DNA of 58,361 bases from Lactobacillus taiwanensis DSM 21401 (GCF_001436695.1 NZ_AYZG01000020.1:1-58361), one strand, 5' to 3'. Positions 8,831 through 17,945 are shown, counted from the first letter of the stretch. Translations and numbers: made by a program. Notes: generated by a model from the letters alone, not told the origin.

Positions 8831-9358
8831 TTGCATGAAGTTGATCGTGAAGTAAGACAAAGTTTTCATTTAAGAAGAAACTTAAAGCCTAGAAAAATTG
8901 AAAAACATTATCTTCAGGCGATTAAAGATGGAATAAAAGAATATCAAATAGAAGAACAGAAGCTAAATCATCCTGAACTAGAAATTAATTTATCTCAATT
9001 ATCTATGATTAGAGAAGATGCTGCAGATACCCGAGATAGCTTGTTGACCGAAGAAGAGCTTAAAGCTGAACAAGAAGAGAAGACTCAGGTTGAAGAAAAT
9101 TCTGTAGATAATGTTAAAAAAGATTATGGCTTAAGTAAGGAAGAAGTAACCACAGTAATAATGCTTTTAAATGGAGAAGATCCAAAGAAGTATCTTAAAG
9201 AAAATCACTTAATGGCAGCAATTGTAATCAATAATATAAATGAGAAAATGTTTGATGAAATTGGAGACAATGTAGTTGAGTTTATAGATGATGCACCTAT
9301 ACTTATTGAAGATTATCGGGAAGAGTTAGAAGATATGTTTTTGAAAGGAAATAGTTAA
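8831..9358 (+). CDS. TerB-C-like part of the same interrupted gene
   Basis: 175 residues in the same frame as 7478-8776, separated only by the TGA and 54 bases of open frame (YCESYWGLAGQKSIVGN). It is acidic and largely helical (HLRRNLKPRKIEKHYLQAI, then EEVTTVIMLLNGEDPKKYL), as expected for a TerB-C module. A TTG at 8831 lies six bases after AGGA (8821-8824), so reinitiation could make it as a separate chain, turning a fusion into a two-protein form. Otherwise it is an untranslated remnant. It ends 4 bases before the ATPase gene, whose ribosome site lies in its last codons. Confidence 0.6.
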   Translation: MHEVDREVRQSFHLRRNLKPRKIEKHYLQAIKDGIKEYQIEEQKLNHPELEINLSQLSMIREDAADTRDSLLTEEELKAEQEEKTQVEENSVDNVKKDYGLSKEEVTTVIMLLNGEDPKKYLKENHLMAAIVINNINEKMFDEIGDNVVEFIDDAPILIEDYREELEDMFLKGNS

Positions 9359-9362
9359 TAAA

Positions 9363-10694
9363 ATGGCTAATCAAAAGAGAAAAGTGCCTAAAAGAATAGC
9401 TCAGACTATTTTAAACTCTTTAAAAGGAGGAGTAGTTCCAAGAATCGGCCTGCCATATATTACAGTAGGACGAAAAGCAGAAATTGAAGCTTTATTACAT
9501 GATGTGGAATTGATTGGAGAAGGAGGAGCTTCTTTTAGATTTATCGTAGGGCGGTACGGTTCTGGTAAAAGTTTTTTACTTCAAACAATTAGAAATTATG
9601 TAATGGATAAGAATTTTGTTGTAGTTGACGGAGATTTATCACCAGAAAGACGTTTGCAAGGTGGAAAAGGACAAGGATTGGCTACTTATCAAGAATTGAT
9701 TCAAAATCTTTCTACTAAAACTCGACCAGAAGGAGGAGCCTTAACTTTAATTCTTGATCGTTGGATTAATTCAATTCAAATGCAAGTTGTAGCAGACACA
9801 GACTTAAATGAAGGTAGTCCGGCCTTTGAAGAGGCTGTTAATAAAAAGATTTATGTGGTAATTTCAAGTTTGTCCGAATTAGTACATGGTTTTGATTTTG
9901 CTAAATTACTCGAGATGTATTATCAAGCTTATGTTAATGCTGATGAAGAAACTAAGGCTAAAGTTGTTAAATGGTTTAGAGGTGAATATGCTAATAAAAC
10001 TCAAGCTAAAAAAGAATTAGGAGTAGATATTGTAATCTCGGATGATGATTGGTATGAATATTTGAAACTTTTTGCGTCATTCTTTAGACAAGCAGGATAT
10101 ACAGGTCTGATGATTATGATCGATGAATTAGTAAATATTTATAAGATTCCCAACAGCATTAGTCGTCAGTATAATTATGAGAAAATATTAACCATGTATA
10201 ATGATGCTCTTCAAGGAAAAGCAAAGTATCTTGGCGTTATTATGTGCGGTACGCCGCAAGCTGTTGAAGATAAAAGAAGGGGAGTATATTCCTATGAGGC
10301 TTTACGTTCTCGTTTAGCTAGTGGGAAATTTTCTGAAGCTGGAAATCGTGATATGTATGCCCCAGTTATTAAACTTGATCCACTTACTCCAGAAGAAATG
10401 CTTGTTTTAACTGAAAAACTCGCGGATATGCATGCTAATTTATACGGATATGAAAAAGTAATCACCGAAAATGATTTAGAAAAATTTATTAAGATTGAAT
10501 ATTCACGTGTAGGTGCATCTTCTAACATTACACCACGTGAAATTATTCGTGATTTTATTGAACTATTAGATATTGTTTGGCAAAATCCTCCGACTGATAT
10601 TGAGCAACTACTTAATTCAGATAAATTTTCTTATACTGGGTCAAATGTAGTTTCAGATGATAAATCTGATAATTTCGCTGAGTTTAGAATTTAA
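9363..10694 (+). CDS. DUF2791 / BrxD-like P-loop ATPase
   Basis: A 443-residue ATP-binding protein. The family signature GGVVPRIGLPYITVGRKAEI (residues 22-41) precedes a Walker A motif GRYGSGKS at 63-70; the Walker B is LMIMIDELV with the acidic pair near residue 253. The polar stretch MCGTPQAVED and the basic RLASGKF look like sensor and arginine-finger regions. Homologs named BrxD accompany an Lhr-like helicase in some BREX phage-defence systems, and here the same pair occurs without PglX methylase, PglZ or other BREX genes. The start is 4 bases after the TerB-C frame and the helicase begins 7 bases downstream, so the three are very probably one transcript. Confidence 0.85.
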   Translation: MANQKRKVPKRIAQTILNSLKGGVVPRIGLPYITVGRKAEIEALLHDVELIGEGGASFRFIVGRYGSGKSFLLQTIRNYVMDKNFVVVDGDLSPERRLQGGKGQGLATYQELIQNLSTKTRPEGGALTLILDRWINSIQMQVVADTDLNEGSPAFEEAVNKKIYVVISSLSELVHGFDFAKLLEMYYQAYVNADEETKAKVVKWFRGEYANKTQAKKELGVDIVISDDDWYEYLKLFASFFRQAGYTGLMIMIDELVNIYKIPNSISRQYNYEKILTMYNDALQGKAKYLGVIMCGTPQAVEDKRRGVYSYEALRSRLASGKFSEAGNRDMYAPVIKLDPLTPEEMLVLTEKLADMHANLYGYEKVITENDLEKFIKIEYSRVGASSNITPREIIRDFIELLDIVWQNPPTDIEQLLNSDKFSYTGSNVVSDDKSDNFAEFRI

Positions 10695-10701
10695 GTGAAA
10701 A

Positions 10702-12924
10702 ATGGATATTTTTACACGTTTTGCTCCTTTTATTCAAGATTATATTTATGAACATGATTGGCAAAAATTACGTTCAATTCAAGTTGGAGCAGCAGAAGCT
10801 ATTTTTAATAGTCAGGATAATGTATTATTGGCAGCTTCAACAGCTTCGGGGAAAACGGAAGCTGCTTTCTTTCCTATTCTGACTGAACTTTATGAAGATC
10901 CTTCTAAATCGGTTGGAGTGTTGTATATTTCGCCATTAAAAGCGTTGATCAATGACCAATATGAGCGTTTGAGCGACCTTTGCCAAGAGGTTGACATTCC
11001 AGTTTGGCGCTGGCATGGTGAGGTAGCTCAGACTCAAAAACGAAAATTGCTTAAGCATCCTTCTGGAATCTTACAAATTACTCCAGAATCTTTAGAGTCA
11101 TTAATGATTAATAAGCATATGGATATCCCGAATTTATTTCATGATCTAAGATATGTAGTCATTGATGAATTACATTCTTTCTTAAGATCAGATCGTGGGG
11201 GACAAACTTTTTGTCTGATTGAACGCTTGTCTAAAATGGCGGGAGTTGATCCGAGACGTATTGGACTTTCGGCCACAATTGGAGATACGAAAGCAGCCGC
11301 AGAATTTTTAGGTGCTGGTTCAAGGCGTAAGACAATTGTTCCTAAGTCAGAAGGTGGCGGTCAAGTTTGGCGTCTATCAATGGAGCATTTTTATGATAAT
11401 GGACCACAAGCTGATAGTAGTGACTTTGATCCAGCGCAACCAGTTTTAGATGAAAAAAGTGATCAAGCCCCTGAGATGGCTGATCCGTCAATGGCTTATA
11501 TTTTTGAACACACACGTGGAAAGAAATGCCTAGTTTTTACCAACAGTAGAGAAGAATGTGAAGCTGTTTGTCAAATTTTAAGACAATATTGTGAAATAAG
11601 ACATGAACCGGATCGTTTCCTAATTCACCATGGTAATTTGTCCGCAGCTTATCGCCAAACAGCAGAAGCTGAGATGAAGGATGAGGATTCATTTATGACT
11701 ACTTGTGCTACTGCAACACTTGAGTTAGGAATCGATATTGGAAAACTAGAGCGAGCATTTCAAATTGATGCACCCTTTACTGTCTCTGGCTTTTTGCAGA
11801 GAATGGGTAGAACTGGCCGACGTGGAAATCCATCTGAAATGTGGTTTGTAATGCGTGAATCACATCCTGAATCTCGTGCCATGCTTCCAGAAATTATCCC
11901 TTGGTCCTTACTTCAAGGTATTGCCTTGGTTCAGCTTTATTTGGAAGAAAAATGGGTAGAGCCACCAGTGCCGAATAGATTACCATATAGTTTGCTTTAT
12001 CATCAGACAATGTCTACTTTAGCGTCAAATGGAGAAATGACACCAGCAGAGTTAGCTTCTAGAGTATTGCCCCTTCGTTATTTTCATAATGTTAGTCAAG
12101 ATGACTATCGCATATTGCTCCGTCATCTAATAAAAGAAGATCATATTCAGCAAACAGAAAATGGTGGCTTAATTGTTGGTTTAGCTGGGGAAAAAGTAGT
12201 TAATAATTTCAAGTTTTATGCTGTTTTTCAGGAAAATGAAGAATATTCGGTTAAATCTGAGTCTGAAGAATTGGGTACTATTGTTAAACCACCGCCGGTA
12301 GGCGATAAAATTGCTATTGCTGGCCGTGTGTGGGTAGTAGAAGATGTTGATCGTAAAAGGCATCAAGTTTATTGCCATCCAGTTAAAGGGAGAATTCCTG
12401 CATATTTTGGTGATGTAGCAGGTGATATTCAACCTAAAATTTTACAGAGAATGAAAAAGATTTTAGGCGAAAAGATAAAATATCCGTATTTAATGGAGCA
12501 TGCAGTAGCGCGTTTGAGAGAAGTACGAGATACCGCAAACACTTCCCGGATGCTAGAAAGTAATTTAATTAATTTAGGTGGAAAAATGTGGTGTCTTTTT
12601 CCTTGGACTGGAACCTATGCTTTCTTAGCATTAGAAAGATTAGTTAAGATTAAATGTGCTAAACGGGTAGGATTAAGAGGCTTTAATTCTAGTCGTCCAT
12701 ATTTTATGCAATTTGCAATGGATGTAAACAAGGATGAGTTTCTAGAAATTTTAAGAGAAGAAGCAAATAAAGACTTTGATCCTTTGGAGCTAGTTTATCC
12801 GAAAGAAGTTCCTGTTTTTGATAAGTATGATGAGTATTTACCAGATGAATTAGTAAGAAAGGAATTCGCACAAAGTATTTTAGATATTAAAGAAATGAAA
12901 AATTGTGTGAATAATTTAAGATAA
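10702..12924 (+). CDS. Lhr/BrxHI-like superfamily 2 helicase
   Basis: A 740-residue DEAD/DEAH helicase with all core motifs: motif I ASTASGKTEA (Lys51), motif II DELH near 155, motif III LSAT near 188, motif V TATLELGIDIG and motif VI QRMGRTGRRG near 365. The region after the RecA domains (IAIAGRVWVVEDVDRKRHQV) resembles the Lhr-type C-terminal DNA-handling domain. It lacks the very long C-terminus of full-length Lhr, and the size fits BrxHI-type proteins. It shares an operon with the BrxD-like ATPase and the TerB protein, suggesting an ATPase-loaded helicase complex acting on DNA. The GC of this gene is slightly higher than that of the first operon gene. Confidence 0.88.
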   Translation: MDIFTRFAPFIQDYIYEHDWQKLRSIQVGAAEAIFNSQDNVLLAASTASGKTEAAFFPILTELYEDPSKSVGVLYISPLKALINDQYERLSDLCQEVDIPVWRWHGEVAQTQKRKLLKHPSGILQITPESLESLMINKHMDIPNLFHDLRYVVIDELHSFLRSDRGGQTFCLIERLSKMAGVDPRRIGLSATIGDTKAAAEFLGAGSRRKTIVPKSEGGGQVWRLSMEHFYDNGPQADSSDFDPAQPVLDEKSDQAPEMADPSMAYIFEHTRGKKCLVFTNSREECEAVCQILRQYCEIRHEPDRFLIHHGNLSAAYRQTAEAEMKDEDSFMTTCATATLELGIDIGKLERAFQIDAPFTVSGFLQRMGRTGRRGNPSEMWFVMRESHPESRAMLPEIIPWSLLQGIALVQLYLEEKWVEPPVPNRLPYSLLYHQTMSTLASNGEMTPAELASRVLPLRYFHNVSQDDYRILLRHLIKEDHIQQTENGGLIVGLAGEKVVNNFKFYAVFQENEEYSVKSESEELGTIVKPPPVGDKIAIAGRVWVVEDVDRKRHQVYCHPVKGRIPAYFGDVAGDIQPKILQRMKKILGEKIKYPYLMEHAVARLREVRDTANTSRMLESNLINLGGKMWCLFPWTGTYAFLALERLVKIKCAKRVGLRGFNSSRPYFMQFAMDVNKDEFLEILREEANKDFDPLELVYPKEVPVFDKYDEYLPDELVRKEFAQSILDIKEMKNCVNNLR

Positions 12925-12925
12925 A

Positions 12926-12963
12926 AAATAACCATTCAGTATCCGCTAACTGAATGGTTATTT
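12926..12963. terminator. Bidirectional terminator between the helicase and galE
   Basis: A perfect 15-bp stem, AAATAACCATTCAGT with its complement at 12949-12963, loop of 8 bases, A-rich before and T-rich after. It serves the convergent genes on both sides. Confidence 0.85.
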
Positions 12964-12973
12964 ACTTTATTAT

Positions 12974-13966
12974 TTACTTATCTTCGTAACCTTTTGGGTG
13001 GGTCTTGTGCCAGTTCCAAGCAGTTGCGATAACGTCATCAACGTTTTCATGCTTTGGTTTCCAGCCTAAAATTTTACGAGCTTTGCTTGAGTCTGCAACT
13101 AAGGAATCAGGGTCTCCGCCTCTTCTTGGTCCAATAGTGTAAGGGATGTCAATACCAGTAACTTTCTTGGCAGCTTCAAGAATTTCTAAGTTAGAGTATC
13201 CTTGAGCAGTACCTAGGTTGAAGACATCAGACTTGTTGGTTTCCATTACATGCTTAAGAGCTAAGATGTGAGCGTCAATTAAATCTTCAACTTGAACATA
13301 GTCACGGACATTGGTACCGTCTTTAGTGTCGTAGTCGTCACCAAAGATAGTAAAGTTACCGTCACCAGAAATAGCACTCTTCAAGATGTTAGGAATTAGG
13401 TGAGTTTCAGGACCGTGATCTTCACCAATTGAACCGTCACTTGAAGCACCTGCTACGTTGAAGTAGCGAAGAGCGATTGACTTGATACCATCAGCTTTGT
13501 CGGCCCAGTGCATAATCTTTTCCATCATCATCTTAGTCTCACCGTATGGGTTGATTGGATCAAGTGGTGTATCTTCAGTAATTGGTAAAGTCTTTGGAAT
13601 ACCGTAAGTTGCAGCACTTGATGAGAAGACCAAATACTTAACTTTAGCGTCATCCATTGCTTGAAGTAATGAAATCATACCAGAAACATTGTTGTCATAG
13701 TACTTCAAAGGCTTTTTAACAGATTCAGGAACTAAAGAGTAAGCTGCAAAGTGCATTACAGCATCAATATTTTCATCACGTAAAATCTTGCTTACTAAGT
13801 TAGTATCTTCGATATCGCCTTGGTAAAATTTAGCCTTTTTATCAACAGCCTTTCTGTGGCCAGTGTAAAGAGAATCTAAAACGACAACATTGTTTCCTTC
13901 TTCAATTAACTTTCTAACAGCGTGAGAGCCGATATAGCCAGCTCCACCGATAACTAATACTCGCAT
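12974..13966 (-). CDS. galE: UDP-glucose 4-epimerase
   Basis: A 330-residue extended short-chain dehydrogenase that interconverts UDP-glucose and UDP-galactose (Leloir pathway, and precursor supply for cell-wall polysaccharides). The Rossmann motif GGAGYIGSH is at residues 7-15, and the catalytic Ser/Tyr/Lys set is visible as SSSAATYG and YGETK. The substrate-side motif ALRYFNVAGA is also present. Length is normal. The ATG follows AAAAGGAG. It stands alone here, not beside galK or galT, which suggests a housekeeping role in envelope sugar supply. Confidence 0.95.
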   Translation of the reverse strand: MRVLVIGGAGYIGSHAVRKLIEEGNNVVVLDSLYTGHRKAVDKKAKFYQGDIEDTNLVSKILRDENIDAVMHFAAYSLVPESVKKPLKYYDNNVSGMISLLQAMDDAKVKYLVFSSSAATYGIPKTLPITEDTPLDPINPYGETKMMMEKIMHWADKADGIKSIALRYFNVAGASSDGSIGEDHGPETHLIPNILKSAISGDGNFTIFGDDYDTKDGTNVRDYVQVEDLIDAHILALKHVMETNKSDVFNLGTAQGYSNLEILEAAKKVTGIDIPYTIGPRRGGDPDSLVADSSKARKILGWKPKHENVDDVIATAWNWHKTHPKGYEDK

Positions 13967-14139
13967 TAACTAGTTACTCCTTTTTTATTAAATAATAACC
14001 GAATCAAATTAATTTTATCATAATAGATAGATTTAAAATTTCGATTTAAAAATTTTGAGCATAAATAGTGCAATTTAATAATATAGGTTTAAAATAATAA
14101 ATAAGAAATTAAGCTTATAAAAAGTAAGAGGATAAAAAG

Positions 14140-15471
14140 ATGCAAACAATAAAAAATATAATCATTGGATTCGGTAAGGGTGGAAAAACTTTAGCTAAAT
14201 TTTTAGCACAAAAGGGTGAAGAGGTATTAGTCATTGAAAAATCTAATAAAATGTACGGTGGTACTTGCATTAATATTGCATGTCTTCCTTCAAAAAGATT
14301 GATTATTGAAGCAGCTAATGGTGTCAGCTATGTAGATGCAGTAAATGGTAAAAATGAAATGACAGCGCAATTGCGAGATAAGAATTATCACATGCTAGCA
14401 GATGAAAAGAGCGTAACAGTATTAGATGGAGAAGCGCATTTCATCGCAGATCATGAAGTTGAGGTGATTTTACCTAATGGTGAAAAGGCTAAATATAGGG
14501 GAGAGAGAATCTTCATTAATACTGGAGCCGTTCCAGTAATGTTACCTATTCCAGGTTTAAAAGAAAGTAAGTATGTTCTGAATTCTACTCAGGCAATGGA
14601 TGAAAAAAAGATGCCAAAGAATTTAACAATTATTGGTGCTGGTTATATTGGCTTAGAGTTTGCTAGTATGTTCGCAAAATATGGTAGTAAAGTAACTGTA
14701 CTTGACCATAGTAAAGAATTTTTAAGCCGTGAAGATGAGGATATTAGTCAATTAGTCAAAAAAGATCTAGAAGATGTCGGTGTACATTTTGAACTTGGCG
14801 TCGATATCGAAGAAATTTCTGATGGAGAAAATGAGGCAAAGGTTCGTTATCAGGTAGATGGTCAGGAAAAAGAGATTAGTACAGATCGAATCTTAGTGGC
14901 AACAGGAAGAAAACCAAATATTGAAAATTTAGGATTAGAAAATACTGCAATTGAAGTAACTGATCGTGGTGCGATTAAAGTAGATGATTTCTTAAGAACA
15001 ACTGTAGATAATGTATGGGCAATTGGAGATGTTAAAGGTGGTCTTCAATTTACTTATATTTCACTAGACGATTTTAGAATCATTAAAGATCAATTATTTG
15101 GCACTGGCGCACGGATGATTAGTGATCGTAAAGTAGTACCTTATAGTGTATTTATTTCACCAGCTTTATCTCAAGTTGGCTTAAATGAAAAGCAAGCACA
15201 AAAACAGGACAAAAAATATAAATTGTTTAAATTACCAGTTGCTGCTATTCCTAAAGCTAAAGTGGCTAAAGATAGCAGAGGATTATTTAAAGCTCTAGTT
15301 GATCCTGAAACTGAAGAAATTTTAGGTGCAACCTTATATGGAATTGAGTCGTATGAATTAATTAATATGATTTCGTTGGCTATGAAAGCTCACTTATCTT
15401 ATACGGTTTTAAGAGATCAGATTTATACTCATCCAACTATGTCAGAAGCCTTTAATGATTTATTTAAATAA
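14140..15471 (+). CDS. FAD-dependent pyridine nucleotide-disulfide oxidoreductase (RclA/MerA-like)
   Basis: A 443-residue flavoprotein of the glutathione-reductase/mercuric-reductase class. The FAD loop GFGKGG starts at residue 10 and the redox-active disulfide is Cys43/Cys48 in GGTCINIACLPSK. The NAD(P) loop GAGYIGLEFASM follows in the middle, then ATGRKPNIENLG, and the C-terminal HPTMSEAF carries the His-Glu pair of the family. The usual Gly before the second Cys is Ala here. Family members such as RclA respond to reactive chlorine or copper; the substrate of this one is not determined. It is monocistronic with an upstream site AAGAGGAT. Confidence 0.85.
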   Translation: MQTIKNIIIGFGKGGKTLAKFLAQKGEEVLVIEKSNKMYGGTCINIACLPSKRLIIEAANGVSYVDAVNGKNEMTAQLRDKNYHMLADEKSVTVLDGEAHFIADHEVEVILPNGEKAKYRGERIFINTGAVPVMLPIPGLKESKYVLNSTQAMDEKKMPKNLTIIGAGYIGLEFASMFAKYGSKVTVLDHSKEFLSREDEDISQLVKKDLEDVGVHFELGVDIEEISDGENEAKVRYQVDGQEKEISTDRILVATGRKPNIENLGLENTAIEVTDRGAIKVDDFLRTTVDNVWAIGDVKGGLQFTYISLDDFRIIKDQLFGTGARMISDRKVVPYSVFISPALSQVGLNEKQAQKQDKKYKLFKLPVAAIPKAKVAKDSRGLFKALVDPETEEILGATLYGIESYELINMISLAMKAHLSYTVLRDQIYTHPTMSEAFNDLFK

Positions 15472-15538
15472 TTGGTATCATAAAGTTTTCATAACTTATT
15501 TTTATAATATAAAGTAATTTAAGAAATGAGGTAAATGA

Positions 15539-16396
15539 ATGAAGTTTAATTCAATTGAAGACACTTATACATTGAATAACGGGGTGAAGATTCCGATTAT
15601 TGGCTTTGGTACATGGCAAACTCCTGACGGGGATGTTGCAAAGCACGCAGTAGAATCTGCACTCAATGCAGGGTACCGCCATATTGACACTGCTGCAGCT
15701 TATGGCAATGAAGAAAGTGTCGGAGAAGGGATTAAGAGAAGTGGTGTAAATCGTCATGATTTATTTATTACTACTAAACTTTGGAATGCAGATCATGGTT
15801 ATAAGCTGACTAAGGAAGCTATTGATAGAAGTCTGCAAAAACTAAAGGTAGATTATTTAGATTTATACTTAATTCATTGGCCTAATCCAGCTTCAATAAG
15901 AGATCACTGGGTAGAGGCTAATGCCGAAAGCTGGAGAGCAATGGAAGAAGCGGTGCAAGCCGGGAAAATTAGGGCAATTGGAGTCTCTAATTTTAGAAAA
16001 CATCATTTAGATGAACTGCTTAAAACAGCAGAAATAAAGCCCACTGTTAACCAAATTATGCTTAATCCAAGTGATTTACAATCGGAGGTTGTTAAAACAA
16101 ATAATGATTTAGGCTTGTTAAGTGAAGCTTATAGTCCTTTAGGTACAGGTGGCTTACTAGAAAATGAAGTTGTTAATGAAATAGCCAATGAAGTTGAAAA
16201 ATCACCGGCTCAAGTTTTAATTCGTTGGTCTTTAAAACAAGGATTCTTACCGTTGCCTAAGGCAGTACACGATAAATATATTACAGCTAATATTGATGTA
16301 TTTGATTTTGATTTAAATAATGAACAAATGGAAAAATTAGATGGTTTACATGGAGTTAGTGGCTTAGCTACTGATCCTGATAAAGCTAATTTTTAA
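15539..16396 (+). CDS. Aldo/keto reductase (2,5-diketo-D-gluconate reductase type)
   Basis: A 285-residue single-domain NADPH-dependent carbonyl reductase with a TIM-barrel fold. The catalytic tetrad is visible: Asp and Tyr in HIDTAAAYGNE, Lys in TTKLWN, and His in YLIHWPNP. The C-terminal cofactor region reads VLIRWSLKQGFLPLPKAV. Length is normal for AKR5-type bacterial enzymes. The ATG at 15539 follows GAAATGAGG. It is followed directly by its own terminator. It acts on small aldehydes or ketoses; the true substrate is unknown. Confidence 0.9.
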   Translation: MKFNSIEDTYTLNNGVKIPIIGFGTWQTPDGDVAKHAVESALNAGYRHIDTAAAYGNEESVGEGIKRSGVNRHDLFITTKLWNADHGYKLTKEAIDRSLQKLKVDYLDLYLIHWPNPASIRDHWVEANAESWRAMEEAVQAGKIRAIGVSNFRKHHLDELLKTAEIKPTVNQIMLNPSDLQSEVVKTNNDLGLLSEAYSPLGTGGLLENEVVNEIANEVEKSPAQVLIRWSLKQGFLPLPKAVHDKYITANIDVFDFDLNNEQMEKLDGLHGVSGLATDPDKANF

Positions 16397-16402
16397 TGAA
16401 AA

Positions 16403-16430
16403 GTCGGAGTAGGATTACTTCGACCTTTTT
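16403..16430 (+). terminator. Terminator of the aldo/keto reductase gene
   Basis: GTCGGAGTA, loop GGAT, TACTTCGAC (one G-T pair), followed by CTTTTT. Confidence 0.75.
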
Positions 16431-16452
16431 GTTTGTAAAAAATCATAGATTC

Positions 16453-16482
16453 TTTACAGGAGAAGAAAATCTTTGTTATAAT
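16453..16482 (+). promoter_or_regulatory. tRNA-Thr promoter
   Basis: TTTACA (16453-16458), 18-base spacer, TATAAT (16477-16482), twelve bases before the tRNA 5' end. Confidence 0.75.
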
Positions 16483-16494
16483 CTTAGTGTTAAT

Positions 16495-16567
16495 GCTGAA
16501 TTAGCTCAGTTGGTAGAGCGCTTCCCTCGTAAAGAAGAGGTCGCCAGTTCGATCCTGGCATTCAGCA
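16495..16567 (+). tRNA. tRNA-Thr (anticodon CGT)
   Basis: A 73-base cloverleaf: acceptor GCTGAAT/ATTCAGC, D arm GCTC...GAGC, anticodon loop CTCGTAA with CGT at 16528-16530, T arm GCCAG/CTGGC with TTCGATC, discriminator A. CCA is not encoded. It reads ACG codons. The last anticodon-stem pair is C-A. Confidence 0.93.
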
Positions 16568-16588
16568 CTCAGGGTATTAACTAAAGAA

Positions 16589-16631
16589 GCTTTTCAAAGA
16601 GTTCAGTTGAGCTTAATTTGAAAGGCTTTTT
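16589..16631 (+). terminator. Terminator after tRNA-Thr
   Basis: GCTTTTCAAA pairs with TTTGAAAGGC (one G-T pair) across an 18-base loop, followed by a T run. Confidence 0.7.
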
Positions 16632-16712
16632 TGTATATTTTATAAAAGATTTCGTACCTTTTTCGTAATAAAAAGTAGGACATAAATCTACTCCAGGCGA
16701 AAGAGGGATAAA

Positions 16713-17390
16713 ATGAATAAACTATTTGAAAAGAAACTATGGCTTGGTTTTACGGAAGATAAAGTGTTCGGAGAAGTAATGTCAAATAAGGGATTTTGTA
16801 AACACGTTTTACAGGGAATTTTACCAGAACTGTCAATTGATGAAATTTATTTTCCGCATAAGCAAGAAGAAATTAACGATCCTGAATACTATAGTCAAAA
16901 AGATGTACGCTTAGACATTTTAGTTGAGGATTATAATCATAATCTTTATAACATTGAAGTTCAGACTACTAATACTGATGATATCGCTAGACGAATGCGG
17001 TATTATGCTGCAAAAGCAGATCAAAGATATACTTTGAAGAAGGGCAGTACATATCGAAACTTGAAGAATGTATATATAATTTTTCTTTGCACATTTACAC
17101 GAACTGAAAAAAGACCAATTAGAAATAAATATTTAACTATAAATTCCAATGGAATTCCAAATGGTGACGAAACGAAAACTTTGCTTAATTTGGTGAAGTT
17201 GATGAAGAATTTACCTGTATCTGGCGATACATATTTTGATATAGCACAAAATAGAATTAAAGAAACTAATAGTGATGAGAATTGGAGGGATATGATTATG
17301 GATTATGAAACTAGATTGTTAGAGCGCGAGCAAGATTATGGGGATAGTTTCTCTAAAGAACAATTGAAGGAGTTTCTGAGAGAAAATTAA
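16713..17390 (+). CDS. Rpn/PD-(D/E)XK nuclease-family protein (transposase-like)
   Basis: A 225-residue member of the recombination-promoting nuclease (Rpn, formerly putative transposase) family. The nuclease core is visible as VRLDILVEDYNHNLYNIEVQ at about residues 71-90, where the Asp and the E-x-Q stand for the D...ExK-type active site, preceded by KGFCKHVLQGIL typical of the N-terminus. The C-terminus ends with a coiled, charged tail (DYETRLLEREQDYGDS). It is shorter than the usual 290-310 residues. It lies downstream of tRNA-Thr but I saw no inverted repeats, so it is not an obvious IS. Ribosome site AAAGAGGG. Confidence 0.75.
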   Translation: MNKLFEKKLWLGFTEDKVFGEVMSNKGFCKHVLQGILPELSIDEIYFPHKQEEINDPEYYSQKDVRLDILVEDYNHNLYNIEVQTTNTDDIARRMRYYAAKADQRYTLKKGSTYRNLKNVYIIFLCTFTRTEKRPIRNKYLTINSNGIPNGDETKTLLNLVKLMKNLPVSGDTYFDIAQNRIKETNSDENWRDMIMDYETRLLEREQDYGDSFSKEQLKEFLREN

Positions 17391-17409
17391 TAATAGAAAA
17401 GAGAAAATA

Positions 17410-17931
17410 ATGTCTTTAATCTATACTCGGTTTGCTGTTAATACAGATTTACCTAATATTATGCATATTATTAATGAAGCTAAATCTTTCTTAAAACAGA
17501 GTGGAAGTAGTCAGTGGCAAGGAGCATATCCTGCTGAAGAAACTATTGAAACTGACATAAAGAATAAATATGGACTAGTTTTAATAGTAGATAATCAAAT
17601 TGCAGGATATGCAGCAAGCATAGTTGGTGAAGAACCAACATACAAAAAAATTGATGGCGCTTGGAAAAATAATATTGATCCCTATGCTACTTTTCATCGC
17701 TTAGCGATTAGTAGTAAATATCGAGGTGTGCACTTGGCTAGCTTTATGTTTTCAGATTTAATTTCAATTATGGCTAGCCAGAAAATCAGAAATTTTAGAA
17801 TTGATACTTCACGAAAAAACGAAATTATGCAACATTTAGCTGTAAAACATAATTTTATTGAACGTGGCATTATTCAAGTTGATGAAGATCCAGAAGACCC
17901 AAGCCGGTTAGCTTATGAATTGAACATTTAA
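17410..17931 (+). CDS. GNAT family N-acetyltransferase
   Basis: A 173-residue Gcn5-related acetyltransferase that would transfer acetyl from acetyl-CoA to an amine. The N-terminus has the family start YTRFAVNTDLPNIMHIINEA, and the acetyl-CoA binding region is FHRLAISSKYRGVHLASFMF near residues 97-116, with the R/Q-x-x-G-x-G/A loop seen as KYRGVHLA. It ends with HNFIERGIIQVDEDP. It starts 20 bases after the Rpn-like gene with ribosome site AAGAGAAAA and may be cotranscribed. Substrate unknown. Confidence 0.85.
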   Translation: MSLIYTRFAVNTDLPNIMHIINEAKSFLKQSGSSQWQGAYPAEETIETDIKNKYGLVLIVDNQIAGYAASIVGEEPTYKKIDGAWKNNIDPYATFHRLAISSKYRGVHLASFMFSDLISIMASQKIRNFRIDTSRKNEIMQHLAVKHNFIERGIIQVDEDPEDPSRLAYELNI

Positions 17932-17945
17932 TAAAGTTAGAAAAG

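Noticed and set aside
7478-12924. Complete BREX system
   Set aside because: No PglX methylase, PglZ phosphatase, BrxA, BrxB or BrxC-size protein is present; only BrxD- and BrxHI-like members occur.
16495-17390. Integrated element at tRNA-Thr
   Set aside because: No integrase and no duplicate of the tRNA 3' end were found downstream.
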